A stretch of DNA of 64,000 nucleotides from JACVRN01 sp036389255 (GTDB lineage: Bacteria; Acidobacteriota; Blastocatellia; Pyrinomonadales; Pyrinomonadaceae): contig DASVQI010000006.1 in the NCBI GenBank assembly GCA_036389255.1, positions 186,001 through 250,000 on the forward strand, read 5' to 3'. The translations under genes and the position numbers were made by a program. How positions within the stretch are numbered: the first letter of the stretch is position 1; every line of letters starts with the position of its first letter. Positions 49,464-58,422 of this stretch are shown here, piece after piece. The notes beneath the pieces were generated by a model, which was given only the letters and a program-made list of their open reading frames with translations, did no database searches and had not been told where the DNA came from.

Positions 49464-51002
49464 ATGAGCGAAGAGACAATTAGTCGGGAGGAAGAGTCGG
49501 CAGCGCCGCTTTCGTCGCTGGATGTTGACGAAGGCGCTATGCGCGCTTTGTCCGAGAGCGCGGTGGCGATTGTCTCGGAATACTTCTCTGACATCTCCGC
49601 GCGGCGGGTCTTTCCGGGGCAGCCTTCGATTGAAGGGCTGGCGAAAATCAGAGACGCCCGCCTAGGAGATGAAGGCGAAGCTGTTGAGCGCATCATGGAG
49701 GATTTTCGGCTGCTGCTGGATGCCAGTCGTCACAACGGCCACCCGCGATTCTTCGGCTACATAGCTTCGCCCGCCACGCCCGCAGGCGCGTACGCAGACC
49801 TGCTGGCCTCTGCGCTTAACCAGAACGTGACTTCGTGGCGCTCGGCTCCTGCCGCGACCGAAGTTGAGAGAGCCGTAGTAGGCTGGCTTGCGGAGATGGT
49901 GGGTTACGGGAGCGACTCGGCAGGGCTTTTGACTAGCGGCGGCTCGCTTGCGAACTTGACGGCGCTGCTCATAGCGCATCGCTCCCGCTCGCCGCAGGAC
50001 GTAGCAAGCAAAGGCTTGAGAGCCGTTGATGCGCCCATGACCGTTTACGCTTCCGAGCAGGTGCATCTTTCGATTCCGAAGGCCGCCGACGTGCTGGGGC
50101 TCGGACGCGAGCAGGTGCGCTTGATTGAGACGGACGACGCGTTCCGGCTGGACGTAAAGCGCCTGCGAGAGCGTATTGACGCTGACTTGCGCGAAGGGTT
50201 GAAGCCCTTCTGTTTGGTGGCGAACGCGGGCACGGTCAACACGGGCGCTGTTGACCCCATAGAAGAGATTGCGGATGTGGCTAAAGAGTACGGCCTCTGG
50301 CTTCACGTAGATGGAGCGTACGGCGCGCCTGCCAGCTTAGATGACGGGAAGCGCGCTCTCTTTCGAGGGATTGAGCGCGCGGACTCGCTCTCTATGGACG
50401 CGCACAAGTGGCTCTATGCGCCGGTTGATTGCGGCTGCCTGCTCTTTCGTGATGCTGCTGCGGCCCGCCAAGCCTTTTCGCCCGGCGAAGCCGATTACAT
50501 AAAGGTACACGAGCGGCTTGAGCGCGAAGCCTTCGCTTTCTGGGATTACGGCATAGAATTGTCGCGCCGCTTTCGTGCCTTGAAACTCTGGATGATGCTG
50601 CGCTACTACGGCAGGCGACGGCTGGCCGAGGCTATAGCGCACGACAACAGTCTGGCGGAGTATCTGGCCGAACGCGTGCGCGTCTCGGAAGACTTTCAAT
50701 TGCTCGCGCCCGTCTCTTTGAGCATCTGCTGTTTTCGCTACGTGCCAGCGCGGCTGCGCTCGCAACTGGAAGAGGCAGGGAGCGAAGATGAGAGAAAGGC
50801 TCTGGAACGCGAGCTTGACGAGCTTAACGCGCGCGTCATGCACTCGGTTCAGCGAGGCGGGCTGGCCTACGTGTCGAACGCGACCCTGCGCGGGCGCTTC
50901 GCTTTGCGCGCCTGCATCACAAACTTTCGCACGACGCGCGCGGACATGGATGGCACGCTTGCCATCATAAGAGAAGCCGCGCGCGATTTAGAAATTGAAT
51001 GA
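49464..51002 (+). CDS. PLP-dependent amino acid decarboxylase (aromatic/glutamate type)
   Basis: This 512-residue group II decarboxylase has GGSLANLTAL in the cofactor region, HVDGAYGAP (Asp contact) and the PLP Lys K315 in MDAHKWLYAP. The N-terminal NGHPRFFGYIASPATP segment matches aromatic-L-amino-acid decarboxylases. It probably removes CO2 from an aromatic amino acid; the exact substrate cannot be read. It is followed 33 bases later by an IMPase-family gene. Confidence 0.9.
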   Translation: MSEETISREEESAAPLSSLDVDEGAMRALSESAVAIVSEYFSDISARRVFPGQPSIEGLAKIRDARLGDEGEAVERIMEDFRLLLDASRHNGHPRFFGYIASPATPAGAYADLLASALNQNVTSWRSAPAATEVERAVVGWLAEMVGYGSDSAGLLTSGGSLANLTALLIAHRSRSPQDVASKGLRAVDAPMTVYASEQVHLSIPKAADVLGLGREQVRLIETDDAFRLDVKRLRERIDADLREGLKPFCLVANAGTVNTGAVDPIEEIADVAKEYGLWLHVDGAYGAPASLDDGKRALFRGIERADSLSMDAHKWLYAPVDCGCLLFRDAAAARQAFSPGEADYIKVHERLEREAFAFWDYGIELSRRFRALKLWMMLRYYGRRRLAEAIAHDNSLAEYLAERVRVSEDFQLLAPVSLSICCFRYVPARLRSQLEEAGSEDERKALERELDELNARVMHSVQRGGLAYVSNATLRGRFALRACITNFRTTRADMDGTLAIIREAARDLEIE

Positions 51003-51035
51003 TTCGACCGCCGTGTAGCAACCGGCTTATTAATC

Positions 51036-51917
51036 GTGGAAACAAGAACTGATTTGTACAAGCGGGAAATGGAAGTGGCTCTGAAGCTGGCGCGAGAGGC
51101 CGGGGCCGCCATACTGGATTACTATGACGGCCCCGTGCGCGTGGAGCGCAAGGTGGATGCCGATAGCGCTTACACGGAGCCCGTGACCGTGGCTGACCGG
51201 GCCGCCAACGAGCTTATAGTCGCGGGCTTGCGCAGGGAGTTTCCGGACGACGGCATTCTGGCCGAAGAATCGCTCGACACCGAGCGCCGTCTCTCCAAGG
51301 GGCGCGTCTGGATGATTGACCCACTGGACGGAACGAACGGCTTTATAGCGCGAGACGGGGACTTCGCCGTTCAGATTGGCCTTACCGTAGAGGGGCGCTG
51401 CGTGCTCGGCGTCGTCTACCAGCCTTTGCCAGACCTGCTCTATCGCGCTGTGGAAGGCGGCGGCACTTGGATTGAGCGCGCAGGCTTCGAGCCAGAGCGG
51501 GCGCGCGTCTCGGATAGAAGCGATGTCAGTAGTATGCGGCTGGCCGCGAGCCGCTCGCACAGAAGCCCGCGCATGGATAAAGTCGTCTCCCGGCTTCAAC
51601 TCAAGGACGAGGTGAGGCGCGGCTCCGTAGGCGTCAAAGTCGGATTGATAATCGAGCGCCAGTGCGACCTGTACATACACCTGAGCCCGCGCACTAAACA
51701 GTGGGATACGTGCGCGCCCGAGATTGTGCTGCGCGAAGCGGGCGGTCGCTTCACAGACCTCTTCGGTGAGCTTATACGCTACAACGTGCCGGACGTGCAG
51801 AATCACAACGGCATCGTCGCCACCAACGGCGCGGCGCACGACTTCATCATAGAGCAACTGCGCCCACTGCTGGCAGAGTTCGGGAGAAAGAAGAAAGCCA
51901 GTGAGTCCAGTGGCTAA
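51036..51917 (+). CDS. Inositol monophosphatase/CysQ-family phosphatase
   Basis: This 293-residue protein starts at GTG. It has the metal motifs EES (LAEESLDTE) and DPLDGT (95-100), the second Asp in QWDTCAPEIVL and GGRFTDL. It belongs to the Mg-dependent lithium-sensitive phosphatase family, near 3'(2'),5'-bisphosphate nucleotidase CysQ. It removes a phosphate from inositol phosphate or from PAP. The choice between the two is not decided by the sequence seen. Confidence 0.9.
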   Translation: METRTDLYKREMEVALKLAREAGAAILDYYDGPVRVERKVDADSAYTEPVTVADRAANELIVAGLRREFPDDGILAEESLDTERRLSKGRVWMIDPLDGTNGFIARDGDFAVQIGLTVEGRCVLGVVYQPLPDLLYRAVEGGGTWIERAGFEPERARVSDRSDVSSMRLAASRSHRSPRMDKVVSRLQLKDEVRRGSVGVKVGLIIERQCDLYIHLSPRTKQWDTCAPEIVLREAGGRFTDLFGELIRYNVPDVQNHNGIVATNGAAHDFIIEQLRPLLAEFGRKKKASESSG

Positions 51918-51956
51918 ATGGTGAATAGATAGAAGCAGCCCTTCTATTCACCATTT
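51916..51956. repeat. Heptad-repeat hairpin after the IMPase-family gene
   Basis: AAATGGTGAATAG (51916-51928) and CTATTCACCATTT (51944-51956) are perfect 13-base inverted copies. The right side runs on as heptads CTATTCA CCATTTA CTATTTA. It begins at the stop codon of the upstream gene. Confidence 0.65.
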
Positions 51957-52041
51957 ACTATTTACCTCTTCTTTCTCCTTTGTTAGCATCCTTCGCGTAG
52001 TCACAAATGCTCTACTAACCTGAAAACCCTCTCTTGTCCAA

Positions 52042-54030
52042 GTGAGCATACGGCGCAAACTCTTACTGCTCTTCTTACTCTTTGGCTTCCTGCCGATGCT
52101 CGTCCTCAACATCATCAACTATCTTTACGGCGTGAGCACCGCCGAGGAGGTGGTTAAAAGCAACGCCGCGCGTGACACGGCCAGCATAGCGCGCAACGTT
52201 GAGGCGGCTCTGCATGAGCGGGAAGCGGAGCTGAAAGCGTTGGCTCGCTCGCCAGCCCTGCGCGATTACCTGCGACAACGCGCCGCGAGGGGTAACGCTC
52301 AAGCGAGCGTAGGCGAAGTGCCTATGGGAGCGCCTGCGAACATTTCCGGCTACGGAGCTTCCGGCGATTCTGTGCCGGAAGAAGTCGCGGCCGAGGTTAA
52401 ATCTTTCTTCTTCTGGAATCAGAAGTATTACGCCGCCGTCACTTGCCTGAATCAGAAGGGCGAGGTGCTCTTTCGTCTTGAGCCGCAGGCGCGCGGGGCC
52501 GACGCGCAGGACACCGCAAGCCTTCAGCTACAGACCAGAGATTTCCTCTCGGGCGCGGCTAAGCCCGACGAGCGTGTCTGGAAGACTACGGACGTTGCGC
52601 CCATGCTTTCGGGCGTGGAGAGCGAGCCATACGGCGCAGGCGCTCGCTACACGGTGCCACTGTTTCTGGATGCCAATGGCGCGAGTGCCGAGCGAGGGGC
52701 GCTGGTTGTTGACCTGAAGCTTGGCCCAATTCTCAAAGAGTCAGTGAGGGACGTAGCCGACGCGGAGGTGACGGCTCAGCCCGCAGCCGCCTCCCGCGAC
52801 TCTTCGCGCGTCGTACTCATTGACCGCACGGGCCGCATCGTTTATCACACGAACAACGCCCTGAAGTTCCAGCCCGTCTCAAGCGCCTTGCCCGCCTTCA
52901 AGGCGGTCGCGGACGCGATGACAACGCAACCGGCCGGCTCTATGTATTACCGCGATTCTGACGGCGACCAGTTGCTGGCGGCCTTCCAGCGCATCCCTTC
53001 GCTGGACTTGTCGCTGGCCACTTCGCGCAGCTACTCGCTGGCGGTCGGCGGCCTAAGGCGTGCCGGTTGGATAAGCCTTGCGCTGACTCTGCTGGTCGGG
53101 CTGGTGACCGCTTACCTGCTGAACAGGTTGTTGAGCCATACGGCGCACAGCATAGAGCAGGTCACGCAAGGGGCCGCAGCCGTCGCCGCAGGCGACCTCA
53201 ATCGCCGTATAGAGCTGACTGCGAGCGACGATACGTACGTGCTGGCAGAGAGCTTCAATGTCATGACGGACAAGCTTAGGGAGCACATCGCGCGCGAATC
53301 AGAGAGTCGTCAATTCGCCTCCTTTCTGCGCCTCTCCGCCATGCTCACGCACGATTTGAAGAACGCCATCTCTTCGCTCTCACTTCTGGTCAGAAACATG
53401 GAGCACCAGTTTCATCAGGAGGAGTTTCGCGCCGACGCCATGCGGTCGTTGACGGAAGCGACGGACAAGCTGCGCAATCTGGTGTCCAAGCTGAGCGAGC
53501 CTGTCAGGAGCATGAGCGGCGAGTTCGGTCGCCCGCGTCCCACAGACCTCGTGCCTATCATACGGCGCGTGCTGGACACTACGGCCGGGCCTTACAGCAC
53601 ACAGCACAGCGTCGAGACGCATCTGCCCGACACGCTCGTCGCCAGCGTGGATGCCGAGCGTCTGGAAAAGGTCGTGGAGAATCTTGTCCTGAACTCGTTC
53701 GAAGCTATGGGAGCGGAGGCCGGGACTCTAACAATTGACGGCGGGCTGCTGCCCGGAGAAAAAGTCTTCTTCGGCGTGCGCGACACGGGGCCGGGAATGA
53801 GCGAAGACTTTCAGCGCAAGCAGTTGTTTCGCCCCTTTGCCACGACGAAGAAGAAGGGCGTGGGGCTAGGGCTCTACACCTGCCGCGAAGTCGTGCGCGC
53901 TCACGGCGGAGAAATTCAGGTCGAATCAAAAAAGGGCGCTGGAACTTACTTTCGCGTCGTGTTACCATCAAAACAGGTCACAGACCGCGAGGGGGATTTG
54001 AGCCGCACATCACAACAAGGGCGTCTCTGA
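52042..54030 (+). CDS. Membrane sensor histidine kinase (PrsK-like kinase core)
   Basis: This 662-residue protein starts at GTG. It has a membrane helix at 7-30, a large exported sensor region (31-338), a second helix (about 342-362) and a HAMP-like linker (363-415). The kinase core follows: H437 in MLTHDLKNAIS, N-box ENLVLNSFEAM and G-box GVGLGLYTCREV. The HDLKN box and following helix resemble PrsK of PEP-CTERM systems, though the sensor half is different. It probably phosphorylates the NtrC-type regulator encoded 202 bases downstream. The stimulus is unknown. Confidence 0.88.
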   Translation: MSIRRKLLLLFLLFGFLPMLVLNIINYLYGVSTAEEVVKSNAARDTASIARNVEAALHEREAELKALARSPALRDYLRQRAARGNAQASVGEVPMGAPANISGYGASGDSVPEEVAAEVKSFFFWNQKYYAAVTCLNQKGEVLFRLEPQARGADAQDTASLQLQTRDFLSGAAKPDERVWKTTDVAPMLSGVESEPYGAGARYTVPLFLDANGASAERGALVVDLKLGPILKESVRDVADAEVTAQPAAASRDSSRVVLIDRTGRIVYHTNNALKFQPVSSALPAFKAVADAMTTQPAGSMYYRDSDGDQLLAAFQRIPSLDLSLATSRSYSLAVGGLRRAGWISLALTLLVGLVTAYLLNRLLSHTAHSIEQVTQGAAAVAAGDLNRRIELTASDDTYVLAESFNVMTDKLREHIARESESRQFASFLRLSAMLTHDLKNAISSLSLLVRNMEHQFHQEEFRADAMRSLTEATDKLRNLVSKLSEPVRSMSGEFGRPRPTDLVPIIRRVLDTTAGPYSTQHSVETHLPDTLVASVDAERLEKVVENLVLNSFEAMGAEAGTLTIDGGLLPGEKVFFGVRDTGPGMSEDFQRKQLFRPFATTKKKGVGLGLYTCREVVRAHGGEIQVESKKGAGTYFRVVLPSKQVTDREGDLSRTSQQGRL

Positions 54031-54232
54031 CAAGGGTCTGAGGTCTTCATTTCAGTTTTTCCATAGAACATCAAGGGTAAACGGACTGGAGAGAGATTTT
54101 GAGATTGCTCTCCAATCTTAATTCGTATGAGTGGGTCGTCTGTCTGTGAGCCACAGGTTCCGGGTATAAAGTCTCGGATATAGACGGGACGGTTTGACTT
54201 CGGGACTCGCGGCCTTCAGCTCTTGAGACTGT

Positions 54233-55621
54233 ATGAGCGAGCGACTACAGGATAAGGCTACGCTGCTCGTCGTAGACGATGATACAGGCGTGCGCCGCCA
54301 GCTCTACTGGGCTTTGAGTCAGGAGTACAAGGTGCTGGAAGCGGGCGCGCGCCACGAAGCCGTCGAGGTGCTTCAGCGTGAAAATATAGATGTCGTCTTA
54401 AGCGACCTTCACCTGCCGCCGCATCTGGATGACATGTCCGAGGGGCTTGCGATTGTCGAAGAGGCGCGCAAGCTGCGCCCGCCCGTGCCCGTCATAGTCA
54501 TCACAGGCTCCGATTCGAAACAGGCTGCGCTCGAAACCATAAAGCGCGGAGCCTATGGCTTCTTTGAAAAGCCGTTCGACCCGGACGAGGTTCTGCACAT
54601 AGTCCATCAGGCTGCGCGCGTGCGCCGTCTTGAGCGGGAGATTATAAGACTGCGCTCGGAGCTGGAGGGCTGCCGTGGGTTCGCTCATATGGTCGGAGCA
54701 AGCTCCGCGCTGGCAAAGACCATCAAGCAGGCGCGCGCGGCGGCAGCTACGACCGCGACCGTTCTCATACTGGGCGAGAACGGAACGGGCAAGGAGCTTA
54801 TAGCTCGCGCCATACACGAAGAGAGCCCGTGCGCGAGCGGCCCCTTCGTCGCCGTCAGTTGCGCGGCGCTTCCTGAAACGCTCATCGAATCGGAGTTGTT
54901 CGGCCACGAGAAGGGAGCTTTCACCGGCGCGACCTCGGCGCGCAAGGGCCGCTTCGAGCTTGCGAATAACGGCACGCTCTTTCTGGATGAAATCAGCGAG
55001 CTTGCGCCGTCTGTTCAGGTAAAGCTGCTGAGGGTTCTACAGGAGCGAGAGTTCGAGCGCGTGGGCGGGACGAAGACCGTCAACGTGGACATTCGACTGA
55101 TTGCCGCCAGCAATCGTGACCTTGAGCAGGAGGTCGAGGCCGGTCGCTTTCGCCGCGACCTCTTCTATCGCCTCAACGTAGTTCCGCTCACGCTCCCGCC
55201 CCTGCGCCAGCGCTGTGAAGACGTGCCGCTTCTGGCCGCGCACTTTGCCGCCAAGGCCACAGACAAACATGGACGCCCGCCCGTTGAGTTAGACCCGGCG
55301 CTGATAGAAGCCTTGCAGGAGTATGAATGGCCCGGCAACGTGCGAGAGCTTGAGAACCTGATTGAACGGCTAGTCGTCCTCACGCCCGGCTCCAAGATTG
55401 GCCTTGAATTTCTGCCGGACAAGATGCTGCGCACCCTGCCGGACGCCAGCGCCGAAGACGAGACTACGCTCGAAGGCGCAGTCAACGCCCTCAAGCGCCG
55501 CATGATTATCCACGCGCTCAACCTTGAAGGCGGCAATCGCGTCGCCGCCGCACGCCGCATAGGTATCAGCCGCTCCTACCTGCACCGTCTCATCAGCGAG
55601 TTCCAGATAACAGAAGCGTAA
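54233..55621 (+). CDS. Sigma-54-dependent response regulator (PrsR-like)
   Basis: This 462-residue protein has a receiver domain (about 10-125; acidic pocket DDD 15-17, phospho-acceptor D58, K113), then an AAA+ domain with Walker A GENGTGKE (181-188), the sigma-54 contact loop GAFTGA (228-233) and Walker B LFLDE (249-253). It ends with a Fis-type HTH (NRVAAARRIGISRSYLHRL). The receiver motif DLHLPP...SEGL is of the PrsR type. It should activate sigma-54 promoters after phosphorylation, perhaps by the kinase just upstream. Confidence 0.95.
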   Translation: MSERLQDKATLLVVDDDTGVRRQLYWALSQEYKVLEAGARHEAVEVLQRENIDVVLSDLHLPPHLDDMSEGLAIVEEARKLRPPVPVIVITGSDSKQAALETIKRGAYGFFEKPFDPDEVLHIVHQAARVRRLEREIIRLRSELEGCRGFAHMVGASSALAKTIKQARAAAATTATVLILGENGTGKELIARAIHEESPCASGPFVAVSCAALPETLIESELFGHEKGAFTGATSARKGRFELANNGTLFLDEISELAPSVQVKLLRVLQEREFERVGGTKTVNVDIRLIAASNRDLEQEVEAGRFRRDLFYRLNVVPLTLPPLRQRCEDVPLLAAHFAAKATDKHGRPPVELDPALIEALQEYEWPGNVRELENLIERLVVLTPGSKIGLEFLPDKMLRTLPDASAEDETTLEGAVNALKRRMIIHALNLEGGNRVAAARRIGISRSYLHRLISEFQITEA

Positions 55622-55656
55622 GGCAAAGAACATCCTGCAAAATCCATCTTGCCCGT

Positions 55657-55676
55657 CTGTCTACATTTGTAGACAG
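55657..55676. promoter_or_regulatory. 20-bp perfect palindrome, candidate enhancer (UAS)
   Basis: CTGTCTACA (55657-55665), TT, TGTAGACAG (55668-55676). It lies about 105 bases before the sigma-54-like promoter of the stand-alone receiver gene, a normal distance for an NtrC-family enhancer site. Confidence 0.5.
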
Positions 55677-55779
55677 AAAAAATCCTCCTGTGTTGCTTGT
55701 TGTGCACATGCAAGTTTATTGCAACTGATTCGTTCGTAAATAGTTGAGAAAAGTGAGCGCTTCCTGCGACCGGCACAAG

Positions 55780-55795
55780 CGGTACAAACGTTGCA
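55780..55795 (+). promoter_or_regulatory. Sigma-54-like -24/-12 promoter
   Basis: CGGTACAAACGTTGCA fits TGGCACGNNNNTTGCA with the GG and GC pairs 10 bases apart. The predicted start is near 55806, leaving a short leader to the ATG at 55833. It places the receiver gene under the PrsR-like regulator encoded just upstream. Confidence 0.55.
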
Positions 55796-55832
55796 AGAGG
55801 AACCGGCAGCAGGGGAAGCAAGGTAATGTGTT

Positions 55833-56222
55833 ATGAAGCCCAGACTTTTAATCGTAGATGATGACGCAGCCATAACTCAGCAGCTCTTCTGGACGCTGTG
55901 TGATGATTATGAGGTCATGATTGCCAACGACTTGCAGACGGCGGTCAGGCGCGCGACCATCTACGAGCCTGCGGTCTCAATCCTTGACCTTCATCTGCCA
56001 CCCGTGCTGGACACGCCGGAAGTCGGCCTGCGGATTCTGGAGTACATAAAGGGGCGCTGCCCCAACTCCACGGTGCTAATCGTCAGCAGCGCAGCCGACG
56101 AAGTGGAAAAGACCTGTCTGGATAACGGCGCGGACGCTGTCCTGTCGAAGCCTTTCGACGTGGAGCATCTTCTGGCGACGTTGAGACGTTATGCGCCCGA
56201 GCGTAGGCTCGATGCTTTTTGA
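55833..56222 (+). CDS. Stand-alone receiver-domain protein
   Basis: This 129-residue protein is one CheY-like receiver: acidic DDDA pair near 8-11, phospho-acceptor in ILDLHLPP, the Thr/Ser in IVSSAAD and conserved Lys in LSKPFD. The DLHLPP...EVGL motif closely matches the receiver of the PrsR-like regulator upstream, suggesting duplication. Without an output domain it may act as a phosphate sink or a feedback modulator. The sigma-54-like promoter supports control by that regulator. Confidence 0.85.
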   Translation: MKPRLLIVDDDAAITQQLFWTLCDDYEVMIANDLQTAVRRATIYEPAVSILDLHLPPVLDTPEVGLRILEYIKGRCPNSTVLIVSSAADEVEKTCLDNGADAVLSKPFDVEHLLATLRRYAPERRLDAF

Positions 56223-56283
56223 AGATTTTAGAGGTGGAATGCTGTAGGCAAAAGCCGCCGTGGGTGAGCGTCCAACACGCGTT

Positions 56284-56484
56284 ATGAGTAAAGCTCAATA
56301 CCTGTTGCTGGCTTGCTTTATAGGCTTCTACGGACTGCTCTTTACATATCTGTTGGTGAGGGCGCTTGCCGGAATCATTCATGCGCGCTTTGCGCGTGTG
56401 CGGCCTGCTGCCGAAATCAAGCGTAGCAGCGCGAGTGCTCACACGCGCCGCGCGTGGACAGCCGCCCTCTGGCGCAACGCCTGA
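56284..56484 (+). CDS. Small single-helix membrane protein
   Basis: This product of about 66 residues (from the ATG at 56284) has one membrane helix (YLLLACFIGFYGLLFTYLLVRAL) and a basic tail. The ribosome site is weak, and an upstream Met at 56260 is possible. Its placement after the receiver gene and before a clear terminator supports a real co-transcribed gene. No family is recognised. Confidence 0.45.
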   Translation: MSKAQYLLLACFIGFYGLLFTYLLVRALAGIIHARFARVRPAAEIKRSSASAHTRRAWTAALWRNA

Positions 56485-56593
56485 CAGGTTCTTTCAAAAG
56501 TTCTTTCAAAGATTGAGTTCGGCCGCTCGCCCCCTTTGAGAGGCCGTGCAGCGCACCGCACATGCGGAATCCCCTCCCGCAGCGCGGAGCCGA

Positions 56594-56641
56594 GAAGCCC
56601 CCGCTACCCAATTGACTCCTGCCCAGAGTCGCGGGGGCTTC
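56594..56641 (+). terminator. Rho-independent terminator of the receiver operon
   Basis: GAAGCCCCCGC (56594-56604) pairs perfectly with GCGGGGGCTTC (56631-56641) and is followed by ATTTTG. It closes the plus-strand regulatory operon before the convergent cysteine-synthase-like gene. The 281-base gap from 56485 to 56765 holds nothing else clear. Confidence 0.75.
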
Positions 56642-56765
56642 ATTTTGCCTCGAATTTCCGTGCCTTTCCCGTTTCCTCGTGACAATTTTGCCCAAGCCCC
56701 GGTGACAGACTAGAGGAGTTGGAGTTTGACCTGACCCGCATTCATTAAGTGATGCAACGTGGTTT

Positions 56766-57698
56766 CTAGGTCGCAGAATAGTTTCCGTAGACATCTGTGT
56801 TCAGGTATTTAAGGCCGGAGTCTACCATCAGCGTAACTACGTTCGCATCTGGCCCTAACTGCTCTGCCACACGAATAGCCGCCAGCACGTTCGCGCCGGA
56901 AGAGGTGCCACCAAAAAGAGCTTCATCTTGAGCAAGACGCCTTGCCATCTCCTTCGCGTCTTCTGTTTTGACGCGCAGGATATCGTCTACCAGAGACGCG
57001 TCCCAGAGTGGCGGGGTGTAGCCAATCCCGACGCCCTCAATCTTGTGTGGCCCCGCCTGCCCGCCCAGTAAGACGGATGACTCGGCGGGCTCTACGGCGA
57101 CAATCTTGATATCCGGTTTGTATCGCTTCAGCACGGTGGCAACTCCGCGCGAAGAAGCTGCCGTGCCAACACAGTGAACGAAGGCATCCACCTGTCCGTT
57201 AGTTTGAGTCCATATCTCCTCGCCCAGTGAGTAGTAGCCCTCTATGCTGTCATAGTTGTTGAGCTGGTCTGTCCAATAGGTATTAGTCTCCCGGCTGATA
57301 GTGCGCGCGGTTTCTATCATGTCCAGAATCAGCTTCTTGGTAGTCAGACCTCCCTCGCTTGGCACCAGCGTAAGCTCAGCGCCCAGCGCAGCCATCTGGT
57401 TGAGCTTCTCACGGGCGAACGCATCGGAGCTGACGATTTTGATGGGATAGCCTTTAGCGGCACAGACAAGCGCGAGCGACGCTCCCGTGCTGCCGCCTGT
57501 ATACTCGACTACCGTGTCGCCGGGCTTCAACCTGCCATCCTCCTCGGCGCGTGAAATCACCGCTTTCGCCATCCTGTCCTTCATGCTTCCGGTCGGGTTC
57601 TCCCATTCCAGTTTTACAAAGATGTTCGCCCCTTTGGGCGGTGCAGCCCTGCGGAGTCGAACCATTGAAGTGTTTCCGATAGCTTGAAGAATATCCAT
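56766..57698 (-). CDS. Cysteine synthase-family PLP enzyme
   Basis: This 310-residue fold-type II PLP enzyme has the cofactor Lys K40 in NPTGSMKDRMA, the phosphate loop GGTSSG near 270 and substrate loop TGGSTG. Relatives convert O-acetylserine or a similar activated serine to cysteine, or act as cystathionine beta-synthase. The usual S-K-D-R is M-K-D-R here. I chose the Met at 57696-57698, which has an AGAGGA site; an earlier Met 8 codons upstream is less likely. Confidence 0.9.
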   Translation of the reverse strand: MDILQAIGNTSMVRLRRAAPPKGANIFVKLEWENPTGSMKDRMAKAVISRAEEDGRLKPGDTVVEYTGGSTGASLALVCAAKGYPIKIVSSDAFAREKLNQMAALGAELTLVPSEGGLTTKKLILDMIETARTISRETNTYWTDQLNNYDSIEGYYSLGEEIWTQTNGQVDAFVHCVGTAASSRGVATVLKRYKPDIKIVAVEPAESSVLLGGQAGPHKIEGVGIGYTPPLWDASLVDDILRVKTEDAKEMARRLAQDEALFGGTSSGANVLAAIRVAEQLGPDANVVTLMVDSGLKYLNTDVYGNYSAT

Positions 57699-57810
57699 AG
57701 GGTTGTCCTCTACGCCGTGCAAGACAGAACAAAACGGCGCTCCCGGTAATCCTTTAAGAGCGTTATTACGTAAGCTTCAATGGACGAAATCCATCAGAGC
57801 CTTATGCGGC

Positions 57811-58266
57811 TTACTGTAGTGGAGCATTGGTATTCATGCGACACGGGTCAACCGCACCGCCCTTAGCCCTTTGACGCGCCTCTCGTGCGGCTGGAGTCAG
57901 CGTCCTCTCGTCTATCTTCGCCAGCCCGCATTCCGCCTCCGCGAGCCGCCTTTGCAGCGCCTGCACCTCTGACCGCAGCAGCGCAAACTCCGCATCACGC
58001 TCGTTTCTAGCCGCGTTGATGCTCGAAAGTCTGGACTGTTGCTCGAGGCTGCGAATACTCATTTCGATGGAATAGAAGCGCTGCTCAAGCTGGCTGAGAC
58101 GGCTCTCTATGCGAGTTATATCCTGTGAGCCGGCGTTGGCCTCGCCGGTTCCCATCACCCTTTCCCTTGCACAAGTGGCCGCGACCGCAAGCACCGAGAC
58201 GAACATCAAGCCCGTCAGCAGCACGGACGAGCGTGCGCGTAGAGTTCTGGAATACATAAACGTCAC
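57811..58266 (-). CDS. Membrane-anchored or exported coiled-coil protein
   Basis: This 151-residue protein has an N-terminal hydrophobic segment (LLTGLMFVSVLAVAATC), possibly a signal anchor or lipoprotein signal with C32. A coiled coil follows (about 48-120; ITRIESRLSQLEQRFYSIEM, RSEVQALQRRLAEAE). The tail is basic with one Cys. No family is recognised. It is divergent from the EamA transporter gene. Confidence 0.65.
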   Translation of the reverse strand: MTFMYSRTLRARSSVLLTGLMFVSVLAVAATCARERVMGTGEANAGSQDITRIESRLSQLEQRFYSIEMSIRSLEQQSRLSSINAARNERDAEFALLRSEVQALQRRLAEAECGLAKIDERTLTPAAREARQRAKGGAVDPCRMNTNAPLQ

Positions 58267-58422
58267 CTCATTTTATGGATTGTGGTTGGATTAAGATTAG
58301 CACAATGAGGATTTATTAAAGCAGCCGCTTTGATGTAATTTAAGGAGCCTGCTGCTTCTGATGCCTAGTAGGGTTTGACCCCGGCAAGGTATCAGTAGCG
58401 GCGGGCTTCTCTATAAGGGAAC

